This document shows positions 17,455 to 25,765 of a DNA stretch of 64,000 nucleotides, piece by piece; the first letter of the stretch is position 1; the number at the start of each line of letters is the position of its first letter. The notes beneath the pieces were generated by a model that was not told where the DNA came from, made no database searches, and saw only the letters and a program-made list of their open reading frames with translations. Origin of the DNA: Syntrophaceae bacterium (GTDB taxonomy: Bacteria; Desulfobacterota; Syntrophia; Syntrophales; UBA2192); assembly GCA_013177795.1 (NCBI GenBank), contig JABLXY010000002.1, forward strand, positions 868,001 to 932,000, in the 5' to 3' direction. The position numbers and the translations under genes are program-made.

Positions 17455-19119
17455 TTACGGGCACACCGTCCCGAAGGCGCCCACGAGCGTGGCCAGGTCG
17501 TGGCCGTCCACGTCGCCGTCGCCGTTGTAGTCGCCGCTGCCGCTGAGGCCGTAGTTCGCGGCGAAGATGGCCAGATCCGCGGCGTTCACCTGCCGGTCCC
17601 CGTTGAGATCCCCCGGGCACGGGGTGACGTTCGGGGCGATGGTATAGGTGTGGGCAATCGTCCCGTTGGTGCAGCCGTCGCCCGTGATGCAGCTGCGGAT
17701 GTAGTCCACGGTCGCCGCGGTCGGCGTGACCGTGACCCGCACGTGACCCGCATTGGGCAGGTTGCCCCCGCTGACGACGTAGGGGCTCGTGTCGTAGAGG
17801 TCGAATCCGTACCCCGTCATGCCCGCTGCGGGAACCAGCTGGTAAACGATGCCGTCCCGCAGCTCGTGGACGAACTGATGATCGTGTCCGTGGAAGAAGG
17901 CGGACACGCCGTTGTCGCGCATGAGCTGATGGATCGGGTCCGCACCCCATCCGGGACGCTGCGTCTCGAACACGGGCGTGCCGCTCGAATTCTGCCCGCC
18001 CCACTCGAAGTACGGGGCGGCCACGGCGCCGCCGCGCACGTAGGTGGGCGGACCGGCCTCCGGGTTCGAGACCGTCAATTGCCCGCCGACGACGTGATGG
18101 GAGAACACGAACTTGTATTTTGCCGTGCTGTTCTGGAGGGTCTGCTTGAACCAGTTGAACTGCTGGAGCCCCAGGGTCCAGTTCCACTGGTCGCCGCTGA
18201 CGACCTCGTCATTGTCTTCCCCCGAGCCGATGACATTCCCGTAGGGCTTGGTCATCGTGTACTGGAAGGGATCGAGGACGACGAACAGCACGTCGCCCCA
18301 CGTCCAGGCGTAGTAGTCCTCGCGGTGCTTGTCGTCGCCCGTGATCGCCGCGAGGAGGTCGGTGTTGCCGGAATAGAACCCGTTCGGGATCGGATTGGGG
18401 AAGTAGCGCTTGCGGGCATTGATGCTGAACAGGGCCTTGCTGTTGACATCGTCGAGGTTCCAGCCCTCCTCGTTCTCGTGGTTGCCGATTGCAAGGAAAA
18501 CAGGCGCCGAGTGGCTAAAATTGCCGAAGTAGGGGCGCTGGTTCAGGTAGGTCGTGTCGGCTTCCGCCTGGGTGTCCACGCCGAGGTCGCTGCTGATGAT
18601 GAAGGCATCGCCCAGGTCGATGTGGAAGTCCGGGCCGTTCGCGGCGATGTTCTGCGTCGTCCGCTGATACCGGTCTGGGGAGTTCCCGGAGAACGTATGG
18701 CCCAGGTGCGAATCCGACGAAATCGTGAACGTAAACGTGCTGCCCGGCGCCCTCTGGGTTCGGAACGAGTGCTCCGACCGGTAGTTCCAGGCGTACCCGC
18801 TGTCAAAGCGGTACCCCACGCGGTAGTAGTACTGCGTGTTCGGCAGCAGCCCGCTGATGACGATGCTCAGGGGCACGTTGGCCGTGCTTCTGTACACCCC
18901 GGTTGCACCGGTGTAACTGCCCGGGGATGTGCCGTACTGGACGTAGACGTCCCGGGCCGCGTTCAGAACGACGTTCACGGTGACGGAGGTGTCCGTCGGC
19001 CTGCTCAGCAGCTCCGGCCCCGTAAAGCTGACCTGCGCGTTCAGCTCCGGCGGCGCGGCCGACAGACCGATGAGCATGACAGCAGCGCACAGAAGACTGG
19101 CGACTCTCGGCGCTTTCAT
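17455..19119 (-). CDS. Secreted purple-acid-phosphatase-like metallophosphatase with dockerin tail
   Basis: 554 residues. Signal peptide of about 28 residues; Fn3-like purple-acid-phosphatase N-domain at about 35-125 (DVYVQYGTSPGSYTGATGVY, NTQYYYRVGY). The metallophosphoesterase domain has all metal-site blocks: ISSDSHLG, DLGDAFI, AIGNHENEEGW, FSHHVVGG and FFHGHDHQF. The last 55 residues are two dockerin-type Ca loops, DLNGDRQVNAADLAIFAANY and DYNGDGDVDGHDLATLVGAF, ending in CP. The enzyme should hydrolyse phosphate esters outside the cell. It is a tandem paralogue of the next gene upstream; their dockerin-coding DNA is nearly identical. It is followed in frame by an orphan sorting tail. Confidence 0.9.
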   Translation of the reverse strand: MKAPRVASLLCAAVMLIGLSAAPPELNAQVSFTGPELLSRPTDTSVTVNVVLNAARDVYVQYGTSPGSYTGATGVYRSTANVPLSIVISGLLPNTQYYYRVGYRFDSGYAWNYRSEHSFRTQRAPGSTFTFTISSDSHLGHTFSGNSPDRYQRTTQNIAANGPDFHIDLGDAFIISSDLGVDTQAEADTTYLNQRPYFGNFSHSAPVFLAIGNHENEEGWNLDDVNSKALFSINARKRYFPNPIPNGFYSGNTDLLAAITGDDKHREDYYAWTWGDVLFVVLDPFQYTMTKPYGNVIGSGEDNDEVVSGDQWNWTLGLQQFNWFKQTLQNSTAKYKFVFSHHVVGGQLTVSNPEAGPPTYVRGGAVAAPYFEWGGQNSSGTPVFETQRPGWGADPIHQLMRDNGVSAFFHGHDHQFVHELRDGIVYQLVPAAGMTGYGFDLYDTSPYVVSGGNLPNAGHVRVTVTPTAATVDYIRSCITGDGCTNGTIAHTYTIAPNVTPCPGDLNGDRQVNAADLAIFAANYGLSGSGDYNGDGDVDGHDLATLVGAFGTVCP

Positions 19120-19297
19120 GGCGTTCCCTCCTTGGCATCCCGTGATGTTAAAGACCTGTTTGCCGTCACCTGTGTGGAGCGATCTGAGAACCGGCGGCGG
19201 ATGTGCCCCGGTCAGGGTGTTTTACGTGTCCGGGTGTCGCGTGTCGATCCGATAGAGAGTCAATCCGTCGCCGACGGCATCGCGTGCGGTGAGGCAG

Positions 19298-20935
19298 CTA
19301 CGGGCACGTGGTCCCGAAGGCGCCCACCAGCGTGGCCAGGTCGTGGCCGTCCACGTCGCCGTCGCCGTTGTAGTCGCCGCTGCCGCTGAGGCCGTAGTTC
19401 GCGGCGAAGATGGCCAGATCCGCGGCGTTCACCTGCCGGTCGCCGTTGAGGTCCCCCGGGCAGGGGGCGGCGTTTGGGGCGATGGTGTAGGAGTAGGCAA
19501 TGGTTCCGGCACTGGTATAATAATCGACTATGGCTTGCGTGGGCGTGATGGAAATGCGCAGATGGCCCACACTGGTCAACCGTCTGATCGTAATATAATC
19601 GCCATGATCGCCTTCGACATAAACGCCGCTGAATGCCGAAGCCGCGCCTGCCGAGGGAAGTGCCTGATAGACGATTCCGTTTCGCATCTCGTAGACATAC
19701 TGGTGGTCGTGCCCGTGGAAGTAGGCGCTGACGCCGTTTTCAACCATGAACTGGTGAATCGGCTGCGTGCCGAAGAAGTCCGCATCGCGATGATCCGCGA
19801 AACCCTCCGTCCCGTTGGCGTTTTTCCCGCCCCACTCGAAATACCCAGCTGCTTGGGCACCTCCGCGCACATATCCGGGGCCTGCTCCGGAGATCCACAG
19901 GTTCGGGATCCCGCCGACCATCTGGTGTGAGAGAACAAACTTGTATTTTGCGGTGCTGTTCTGAATCACCTGCTTGAGCCAGTTGAACTGCTGGGCCCCC
20001 AGGGTCCAGCTCCACTGGTCACCCGTAACCGCGTCGTCGGATCCTTCACCTGCCACGGGAGTGTAAGGCAGATTCATCGTATACTGAAACGGGTCGATGA
20101 CCACGAACAGCGCATCGCCCCATTCCCAGGCATAGTAGTTCTCCCGCAGCTCGTCGCCGTAGGTTGCCTCGTCGATCCTGGCCAGTGGGTCCGTGTTTCC
20201 TGAATAGAAGCCGTTGTTCACCGGTGTGGGGTAGTACGCCTTTCTGGCCTGGATGCTCGCCACGCCGATGCTGAAGGGCGTGTCATCCAGGTTCCAGCCC
20301 TCTTCGTTTTCGTGATTCCCCGATGCAAGGAATATTGGAACGGAATGACCGATGGCACCAAAGTACGACTGACCTCGGAATAGCAGATATCGATTGTTCA
20401 CTGCAGTTTGTGAAGTTGTATTATCGGTATAGAAGGTGTCACCGAGGTCGATATTGAAATCCGGCGGGTCAGCAATGATTTGTTGCAGCACCTGCTGATT
20501 GAACGTGCCGTGCGCATCGGACGTTATCGTAAACGTGTAGGTGCTGCCCCGGGCGCGCTGCGTATGGAAGGAACGTTCGGCGCGTGTCACCCAGTCATCC
20601 ATCGCGTCCCCGGGTGCATGGTAGCGCATCCGGTAGTAATACCTCGTGTTGGCGGTCAACCCGGTGAGCGTGACTTCGTGGGGCTGGCCGGCGGCTGCTG
20701 TCTGGTTGGGCGTCTGTCCCGAATAAACCCCCGGGGATGTTCCGTACTGGTAGTGATACTCGATGGTCGAGTCAGGAACAATGTTGACCGTGATGGAGGT
20801 GTTTGTCGGCTTGCCGAGCAGCTCCTCTCCCGTAAAGGTGATAGGGGTTGCCGCATAGAGCAGGCCGGGTGCGGAAGACAGGGCGAGGAGGCATACAAAA
20901 GAACACAGGAAAGTGAGGAATCTGGAAGCTCTCAT
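19298..20935 (-). CDS. Secreted metallophosphatase with dockerin tail, paralogue
   Basis: 545 residues from the ATG at 20935, chosen because the signal peptide MRASRFLTFLCSFVCLLALS starts there. Same architecture as the gene downstream: Fn3-like N-domain, then the metal-site blocks ITSDAHGTFN, DLGDTFY, ASGNHENEEGW, LSHQMVGG and YFHGHDHQY, then two dockerin loops identical in sequence to those of the paralogue, ending FGTTCP. Relative to that gene the catalytic domains have diverged clearly, while about 170 bp of dockerin-coding DNA are almost the same. That points to gene conversion or recent exchange of the tail. It should act on phosphate esters at the cell surface or outside the cell. Confidence 0.9.
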   Translation of the reverse strand: MRASRFLTFLCSFVCLLALSSAPGLLYAATPITFTGEELLGKPTNTSITVNIVPDSTIEYHYQYGTSPGVYSGQTPNQTAAAGQPHEVTLTGLTANTRYYYRMRYHAPGDAMDDWVTRAERSFHTQRARGSTYTFTITSDAHGTFNQQVLQQIIADPPDFNIDLGDTFYTDNTTSQTAVNNRYLLFRGQSYFGAIGHSVPIFLASGNHENEEGWNLDDTPFSIGVASIQARKAYYPTPVNNGFYSGNTDPLARIDEATYGDELRENYYAWEWGDALFVVIDPFQYTMNLPYTPVAGEGSDDAVTGDQWSWTLGAQQFNWLKQVIQNSTAKYKFVLSHQMVGGIPNLWISGAGPGYVRGGAQAAGYFEWGGKNANGTEGFADHRDADFFGTQPIHQFMVENGVSAYFHGHDHQYVYEMRNGIVYQALPSAGAASAFSGVYVEGDHGDYITIRRLTSVGHLRISITPTQAIVDYYTSAGTIAYSYTIAPNAAPCPGDLNGDRQVNAADLAIFAANYGLSGSGDYNGDGDVDGHDLATLVGAFGTTCP

Positions 20936-21055
20936 GGGTATACCCCCTCGCGGCCCGATGCAGACCGCAGACGTCTTTCTGATTCGAACACGGCCCGGAC
21001 AGAACCCGCGAAACCCCCTCATCCCCCTGATCGGGAAGAGGGAAGGAGGAGCCGG

Positions 21056-21925
21056 TTACTTCCTGAAACGGCGGCGGAAGGCCACCAGGCCCAGCAGCCC
21101 CGACCCGAGCAGCCACACCGCACCGGGGATGGGGGTGATGACGACGTTGTCAATGCCTATGATCTGGTCGGGCCTGAGGCCAATTGCGTTGTCATCCACC
21201 CACCGCAAGTACAAGTTTGTGCCCACATTCCATGCTGAATTCAAATTTATAACAGCATTGGTAATCGAATATACATTGTAGTCAAGACTACCGAGAGTGC
21301 CGTTTTGCGGGATATTTGCACTCGTAGGATTCAAGGCTGATACATTGTACCATGTAGCATTGGGGGCTAAGCTGAACGAATAGAAAAGCTGATAACCGGG
21401 GAGCGTTTCAACTGATGGTTCCGACGACAATGAGTTGTCCCAGCCGTTATGAAACTTAACGATATCGTAGCTCACAGTGATCCGGTTGAGAGCGCTGGCG
21501 GTATTGTTCGTAAGTTCAAGCTGGAAAGCCGCCCCGGCATTTGTGTCAGGCGAGCTGGATATCACGCGGTTGCCTGTGTCTGTCGAACGGGCGATGTTAT
21601 ACCATCGATTTTGACTGTAAGTGGTGCTACCAATGCCTGTGTCGAGCATCGCTGACGCTGCACTCTGGTTTGATGCAGACGTCATACTTTGAACACTTCC
21701 CGTACCTGTTGCCGGTATGTACGTACTCCAAGTACCGCCGCCACTGGTGTCGGAATAATAGAAGCTCCATCCGCTGGGCAGTGTGGTGCCACTCGTTCCT
21801 AAAGAATTAAAGTCCTGTGAATAGACGCCGGTAAATGAATATGCCTGTGCTGTCCCACTGGAAAACAGTAGAAACACCGCCGACACCGCAATGCACCATC
21901 CTGTTCTTTTTGTTGTTCTTTTCAT
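21056..21925 (-). CDS. VPIP-type PEP-CTERM surface protein
   Basis: 289 residues from the ATG at 21925, preceded by the strong ribosome site GGAGGGAGGAAG. Signal peptide MKRTTKRTGWCIAVSAVFLL to about residue 28; Ser/Thr/Asn-rich beta-sandwich-like body starting YSQDFNSLGTSGTTLPSGW, a motif of lamin-tail/jelly-roll-type surface domains. The end VDDNAIGLRPDQIIGIDNVV leads into the sorting tail TPIPGAVWLLGSGLLGLVAF with basic RRRFRK. Function of the body is unknown; it was probably anchored or released by an exosortase-like enzyme not in this window. Confidence 0.85.
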   Translation of the reverse strand: MKRTTKRTGWCIAVSAVFLLFSSGTAQAYSFTGVYSQDFNSLGTSGTTLPSGWSFYYSDTSGGGTWSTYIPATGTGSVQSMTSASNQSAASAMLDTGIGSTTYSQNRWYNIARSTDTGNRVISSSPDTNAGAAFQLELTNNTASALNRITVSYDIVKFHNGWDNSLSSEPSVETLPGYQLFYSFSLAPNATWYNVSALNPTSANIPQNGTLGSLDYNVYSITNAVINLNSAWNVGTNLYLRWVDDNAIGLRPDQIIGIDNVVITPIPGAVWLLGSGLLGLVAFRRRFRK

Positions 21926-22027
21926 TTCTTCCTCCCTCCGTTTATCGTTAAGGTTGAATCCACTTGCCATTCATTCTCGTGCCGGAGCCTCTTGTCGTTC
22001 CTTCTTGAAGAGGGAACGAGGAGGATT

Positions 22028-22642
22028 CTATTTCCTGAAGCGGCGACGGATCGCTGCCAATCCCAAGAGCCCTGTCCCTAACAACCAGACCGCGCCGGGG
22101 ATGGGGACGGGTGCGGTCTCCATCTTTGCAACGGAGAACTCGTGCCGCTGGTTCAGCAGTGGCAGCCAGCCCGGCGCACGGAACGTGATGCTGCTCACCG
22201 GGACGCTGGAATCGATCATCAGCATCAGTTCCCCGTTCGTCCCGGGCGTCTGGTCGGGCAGTGCTTGGAAGCTGATCCAGGCGCCGGTTCCGTTCAACTG
22301 GTAGGCGCCCCGCTCGAGGTAGCCGCTTTCGTTGAAGAGATCCGTCAGGAGCACGCTCGAGAGCTGCACCGGGGCGGCGAAACCGATCCGGAGCCGCTCC
22401 ACGCCCTCGATCTCGTCGTTCTCGTAACTGTACCGCACCCCGAGACCGTCGGTGCTGTCCCACCAGATGCGGGCCCCCGTCGGCAGGGCCGTCAGGGTGA
22501 CCGTGTTTCCGCCGATGCCGGCGGCAAATGTCGGCTGGTTCATGGCGCCGCTGAATGCCGATGTCCTGAAGTCGACCGTCGAGGCGGTTGCCGTCCCGGC
22601 CATGAACAGGACCAGGATGGCCGCGATGGACGCATATTTCAT
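22028..22642 (-). CDS. VPIP-type PEP-CTERM surface protein
   Basis: 204 residues from the ATG at 22642, after an AGGAGAAC ribosome site. Signal peptide MKYASIAAILVLFMAGTATA. The body starts STVDFRTSAFSGAMNQPTFA and contains GGNTVTLTALPTGARIWWDS, SSVLLTDLFNESGYLERGAY and PVSSITFRAPGW. This pattern resembles other PEP-CTERM bodies with a single beta-sandwich (choice-of-anchor type). The tail APVPIPGAVWLLGTGLLGLA ends with a basic AIRRRFRK. It is 62 bp downstream of no gene on this strand within the same gap, so it may be part of a longer transcript from the 24.1 kb promoter region. Confidence 0.85.
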   Translation of the reverse strand: MKYASIAAILVLFMAGTATASTVDFRTSAFSGAMNQPTFAAGIGGNTVTLTALPTGARIWWDSTDGLGVRYSYENDEIEGVERLRIGFAAPVQLSSVLLTDLFNESGYLERGAYQLNGTGAWISFQALPDQTPGTNGELMLMIDSSVPVSSITFRAPGWLPLLNQRHEFSVAKMETAPVPIPGAVWLLGTGLLGLAAIRRRFRK

Positions 22643-22814
22643 GTCAGTTCTCCTCCGTTGGCTTTCTGCTTTCTGGAAGAGCGTGTCCGAATAAGGAAGC
22701 TCTCCGCAGTGCGGCTGTCGCTGCACAGCGAGTGTTGAATCTCAAGCAAACGCGTATTCAGTTACATCAATTCCCCCTTTCATCCCCCTTTTGCATAGGG
22801 GGAAGAGGGGGGAT

Positions 22815-23369
22815 TTACTTCCGCATCCGGCGGCGCAGGGCCACGAGCCCGATCAGCCCGCTGCCCAGCAGCCAGGCGGCGGCGGGGATGGGGACGGCAT
22901 TCGTCGCGGTGTAAAGCGTTCCATCAAGATAAGCGGTCTGGATGATTTGATAGGGTAAGTTGTAGAAACCAGAACTATGATCATCGCTGAGTAATTGAAT
23001 ATTTGTGAGGCTGAAGGTAGGTGTGCCCGTCAGCATTAAGACAACCCCGGGTTGCAGGTTGAGTGGATTTGCTTTTTCGCCATAAACGCCGTAGTTCGTC
23101 AGCATGATGTCCCACATTTTAATTGTCGTAGATGGAGGAATAACGATGTCGTTCGGTACCGCACCACCGGCAGATTGATACCTCACGGACAAGGTCAGTT
23201 GCTCGATAGGGTTGACACCAACGGACGTAAAGAGATCAAACCCGTCCAGCAGGTCAAAATTCAACGTATTGTCCACAGCGAAATACACGGTGGACGAAAA
23301 ACCCGGCGTTGTGGTTAACACCAACATCAGAGCAATGATAAAGATTGCTGCAGGTTTTCGTGCCTTCAT
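22815..23369 (-). CDS. VPIP-type PEP-CTERM surface protein
   Basis: 184 residues from the ATG at 23369 (ribosome site AAGGAGG). Signal peptide MKARKPAAIFIIALMLVLTT, then a body starting STVYFAVDNTLNFDLLDGFD with VLMLTGTPTFSLTNIQLLSD. The tail AVPIPAAAWLLGSGLIGLVA ends LRRRMRK. It follows the cohesin-like/dockerin gene by 35 bp on the same strand and is probably co-transcribed with it under the riboswitch at 24215-24302. The pairing suggests the two proteins work together at the surface; no specific activity can be read. Confidence 0.85.
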   Translation of the reverse strand: MKARKPAAIFIIALMLVLTTTPGFSSTVYFAVDNTLNFDLLDGFDLFTSVGVNPIEQLTLSVRYQSAGGAVPNDIVIPPSTTIKMWDIMLTNYGVYGEKANPLNLQPGVVLMLTGTPTFSLTNIQLLSDDHSSGFYNLPYQIIQTAYLDGTLYTATNAVPIPAAAWLLGSGLIGLVALRRRMRK

Positions 23370-23404
23370 ATCGATACCTCCTTGTCTCCGGGTAGAATTG
23401 ACCA

Positions 23405-24100
23405 TTAGTGTGTAAGTAAGTACTTGATGCAGCTGTTGTCCGCTCCGGTGATCAACCCATCACCATTACAGTCCATCCATGGATGGGCAACCCCGCCGTT
23501 CACCAAGTAATATTTCAACGCGCTGTTGTCCGCTCCGGTAATGTAACCGTCTCCATTCACATCGCCCCTCTGCCTGATGATGACCGGACCCCATCCGGTA
23601 GTGTCATCCCGCACAACGCCGCCCGTGGTGACGATGTTGTCGTAGGGGGGATGAGTCCTCCCGAGGGCTAATGCGATCCCAAAGTTCGTATCCGTCCCGG
23701 CCACCCTGTTGAACCGGGCCGTGCCCAGCAGGACCCGTGTGCCGGTAACCCCCGCTGTCGGATTGCCCGTGTCCAGCTTGCCGCCGATGAAGACGATACG
23801 CCCCGCAGTCGAGGTATCAGGATTCACGTAAGCGATCGGCGCCGCCGACGTCCCGAGGTACCAGACCGCTTGATTCTTTGTGGCGGATGTGACGGTGAGC
23901 TTCGTGGCGTCGTAGTAGAGCGTGACCCCATAGCTGCAAAGGGGAGTGCCCGAGATATCGGCATAGAGGTAAACAGCGAGATCCGTCGCCGTGTAGGCGC
24001 CTTCCGCGTAGATGGCAAGCTGCGCGAGCGCGGCGGACGGCAGTACAAGTAGAACCAATGCTGCCAAGATTACACCGGGTGATCTTCTCTTGCTTCTCAT
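23405..24100 (-). CDS. Secreted cohesin-like protein with C-terminal dockerin repeats
   Basis: 231 residues. Signal peptide MRSKRRSPGVILAALVLLVL to about residue 26. A beta-sandwich region (about 27-175) has a cohesin/carrier-like pattern: AVYLYADISG, SYGVTLYYDATKLTVTSATK and ARFNRVAGTDTNFGIALALG. Two dockerin-type Ca loops follow, GDVNGDGYITGADNSALKYY and DCNGDGLITGADNSCIKYLL, ending TH. Cohesin-like and dockerin parts in one small protein are known from non-cellulosomal surface systems; binding partners here could be the dockerin-tailed metallophosphatases, but this is inference. It is the first gene after a GEMM-type riboswitch with overlapping terminator and a sigma-54-like promoter. Confidence 0.78.
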   Translation of the reverse strand: MRSKRRSPGVILAALVLLVLPSAALAQLAIYAEGAYTATDLAVYLYADISGTPLCSYGVTLYYDATKLTVTSATKNQAVWYLGTSAAPIAYVNPDTSTAGRIVFIGGKLDTGNPTAGVTGTRVLLGTARFNRVAGTDTNFGIALALGRTHPPYDNIVTTGGVVRDDTTGWGPVIIRQRGDVNGDGYITGADNSALKYYLVNGGVAHPWMDCNGDGLITGADNSCIKYLLTH

Positions 24101-24180
24101 GCCCGTGGCCCTCCTTTATATTCTTCTCCGCCTCAGCGCTTGCGGCCGGTTCGCTCGTCAGTCTGCGGGACCGGATCGTA

Positions 24181-24228
24181 AACAAAACAGCCGGGTGCCC
24201 CTCTATGTGATTGAAGGCAACCCGGCTA
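24181..24228 (-). terminator. Terminator of the riboswitch expression platform
   Basis: On the minus strand AGCCGGGTTGCC, which is the 3' strand of the aptamer, can also pair with GGGCACCCGGCT 15 bases later (11 pairs, one bulge), followed by GTTTTGTTT. Forming the aptamer and forming the terminator are therefore mutually exclusive, so ligand binding should allow transcription into the cohesin-like gene. Confidence 0.8.
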
Positions 24229-24302
24229 TCCTTGCGCGTTCCGGCCTGAGCTTTCCCAAGGACCCGTGGCTTTCCGTCCCCCGATTACTCGAGGTTTGGC
24301 TT
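24215..24302 (-). promoter_or_regulatory. GEMM-I (cyclic di-GMP or cGAMP) riboswitch aptamer
   Basis: Read on the minus strand, the conserved landmarks come in order: AAGCCAAACC (5' strand of P1), hairpin CGA-GTAA-TCG with a GNRA loop, GGGACGGAAAGCCACGGGTC (consensus GGGACGCAAAGCCACGGGTC), a long variable stem closed by GTCCTT/AAGGAT, then AGCCGGGTTGCC (3' strand of P1). One base, GGAAAGCC for GCAAAGCC, departs from consensus. It sits about 115 nt upstream of the ATG at 24100. Both c-di-GMP and 3',5'-cGAMP are known ligands of this class, and I cannot tell which applies. Confidence 0.82.
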
Positions 24303-24439
24303 TTTCTTCCCGTCCTTATGCGCTCCAGTTATGAAAGGCTTTGGATTTATGAATTTTTCCCCCGCTTAAACAGACTGGATGGAACGCCAAATGCGCCTCG
24401 GATGCATTACACACATCCAGTTCAACGATTGAAACAAGA

Positions 24440-24455
24440 TACATCCCCCGTGCCA
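24440..24455 (-). promoter_or_regulatory. Putative sigma-54 promoter upstream of the riboswitch
   Basis: The minus strand reads TGGCACGGGGGATGTA: a perfect -24 box TGGCACG, with the -12 box weakened (ATGTA for TTGCA). About 135 nt separate it from the aptamer. The half site TGTAAA at 24521-24526 stands 65 bp upstream, matching the spacing at the two other loci. Confidence 0.5.
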
Positions 24456-24520
24456 AAGAAATAACCTGTTGACATGACATGTCATTAGCCGGTCATGCGT
24501 TTTATCGGTCACGTTGAAAT

Positions 24521-24537
24521 TGTAAACAGGAGCGACG
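24521..24537 (-). promoter_or_regulatory. Putative activator half site (TGTAAA) for the riboswitch operon
   Basis: TGTAAACAGGAGCGACG keeps only the promoter-proximal arm of the TGTAAA-N5-TTTACA palindrome, at the same 65-bp distance from the sigma-54-like box. The remaining stretch from 24538 to 24727 shows no gene or other signal that I recognise. Confidence 0.4.
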
Positions 24538-24727
24538 GCTACTTTAAACGATTGCAACCAATTCAATGAAAGCTTATGAAAAATATGGATTTTATTGTTT
24601 GCCCCATTTTGTAAAAAAAACCGACGAAAAGCCGCATCTTGCCCTCCTGCAAATGACAAAGCTGTGCTTCACACGCTTAAAAAAGTGGATAGTCGGAAAT
24701 AAAATGCAGGCGTTATGAAGAGCAAAA

Positions 24728-24763
24728 GCCCCGGCAAGACGGGCTGCGCCGTCTCCCGGGGCC
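24728..24763 (-). terminator. Terminator downstream of the PEP-CTERM gene at 24790
   Basis: On the minus strand GGCCCCGG pairs with CCGGGGC around an inner GACGG/CCGTC stem, followed by TTTTG. Confidence 0.7.
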
Positions 24764-24789
24764 TTCTTGGGGTTTCTGTCCGAATATCG

Positions 24790-25671
24790 CTACTTCTTTA
24801 TACGGCGGCGGATGGCCACCAGGCCGATCAAGCCGCTGCCCAGCAGCCAGGCGGCAGGGGGAATGGGAACGGGCGCCGCAAATGTGCTTTCAGAAAACGC
24901 CCCGTTCAGCGCCTCGCCCTGTGCGAATGCCCAATTGTCCAGGCCGAAGGTGAAATTGGCGACGTAGTAGCCTTGGTAGGCGGGGTCTATCGTGTTTGTG
25001 TTCTGGAAAAGAGCCATGAAGGTTCCCGTCACGGATTCCGGGTGGTTGTGGGACTCGATCCAGCCTCCGGGCAACAGCATACCCTGCAGGCCGCCGAAGG
25101 TGATGTTGAGGTTGTAGTTGAGAAAGGTCCCGCGTGTCAGTCCGGCTTCGCCGCCCACGCCGGGGGCGTGCCAGAGACGGGCGTATTCGGCGGCGCCGGC
25201 ATTCTGCCCGGTCACCTGGAGAGTGAAATCCCGGTAGTAGCCGCCCGACAGATTGCTGAAGTAACCGTTTGCGGAGGTGCTCGTGCCGCCCGTTTCGTCG
25301 TAGAGCTGAATGAAGCCCGTGTTGGTGTTGTTGGGGTTTCCCCAGCCGCTGTATTCGCCGTGCGACGGGTCCGTTGTGTAATACCATGCGGTCAGGAAGA
25401 TGCTCGCGTTAGGCCAATAGTCGGGGGCGTTATTCGAAAAAAAGATGCCTGCATCCCGGAAGCCTGTGTTGTAGGGTGCCGCTGCGTCTCTTGCAGGGAT
25501 CGCGTAGGTTCCGGTTGCATTGACCCCGCTCTGCGCGTCTGCGAGGGTTTCGTATCTCGTCACGGTTCCCGTGTATGAGACCCGGTCCGTGCCCGCAAAA
25601 AAGGCCGCCTGAGCGTTCGTGCCGATCAGAAGTGCAAGAAGCAGGGAAAACGTCAAAAAGCATCGCCGCAT
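24790..25671 (-). CDS. VPIP-type PEP-CTERM surface protein
   Basis: 293 residues. Signal peptide MRRCFLTFSLLLALLIGTNA. The body is a long extracellular domain rich in Asn, Gly, Thr and aromatic residues: TDRVSYTGTVTRYETLADAQ, FLTAWYYTTDPSHGEYSGWG, GFIQLYDETGGTST and NYNLNITFGGLQG. The sorting tail is APVPIPPAAWLLGSGLIGLV with basic AIRRRIKK. The DNA of the tail shares an uninterrupted stretch of over 40 bases with the tail of the next gene upstream (25766-26401). A strong terminator follows. I do not recognise the body domain; the repeated N/G-rich strands suggest a beta-sandwich adhesin or matrix component. Confidence 0.85.
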   Translation of the reverse strand: MRRCFLTFSLLLALLIGTNAQAAFFAGTDRVSYTGTVTRYETLADAQSGVNATGTYAIPARDAAAPYNTGFRDAGIFFSNNAPDYWPNASIFLTAWYYTTDPSHGEYSGWGNPNNTNTGFIQLYDETGGTSTSANGYFSNLSGGYYRDFTLQVTGQNAGAAEYARLWHAPGVGGEAGLTRGTFLNYNLNITFGGLQGMLLPGGWIESHNHPESVTGTFMALFQNTNTIDPAYQGYYVANFTFGLDNWAFAQGEALNGAFSESTFAAPVPIPPAAWLLGSGLIGLVAIRRRIKK

Positions 25672-25765
25672 GATTGCTCTCCTTTGGAAATTCGAAAAGT
25701 TTCAGGGGTTGATCCGTGACTGCACGGGACTTTTTGTTATGGCGTCCTCGCACCTTCTGCGCGTT

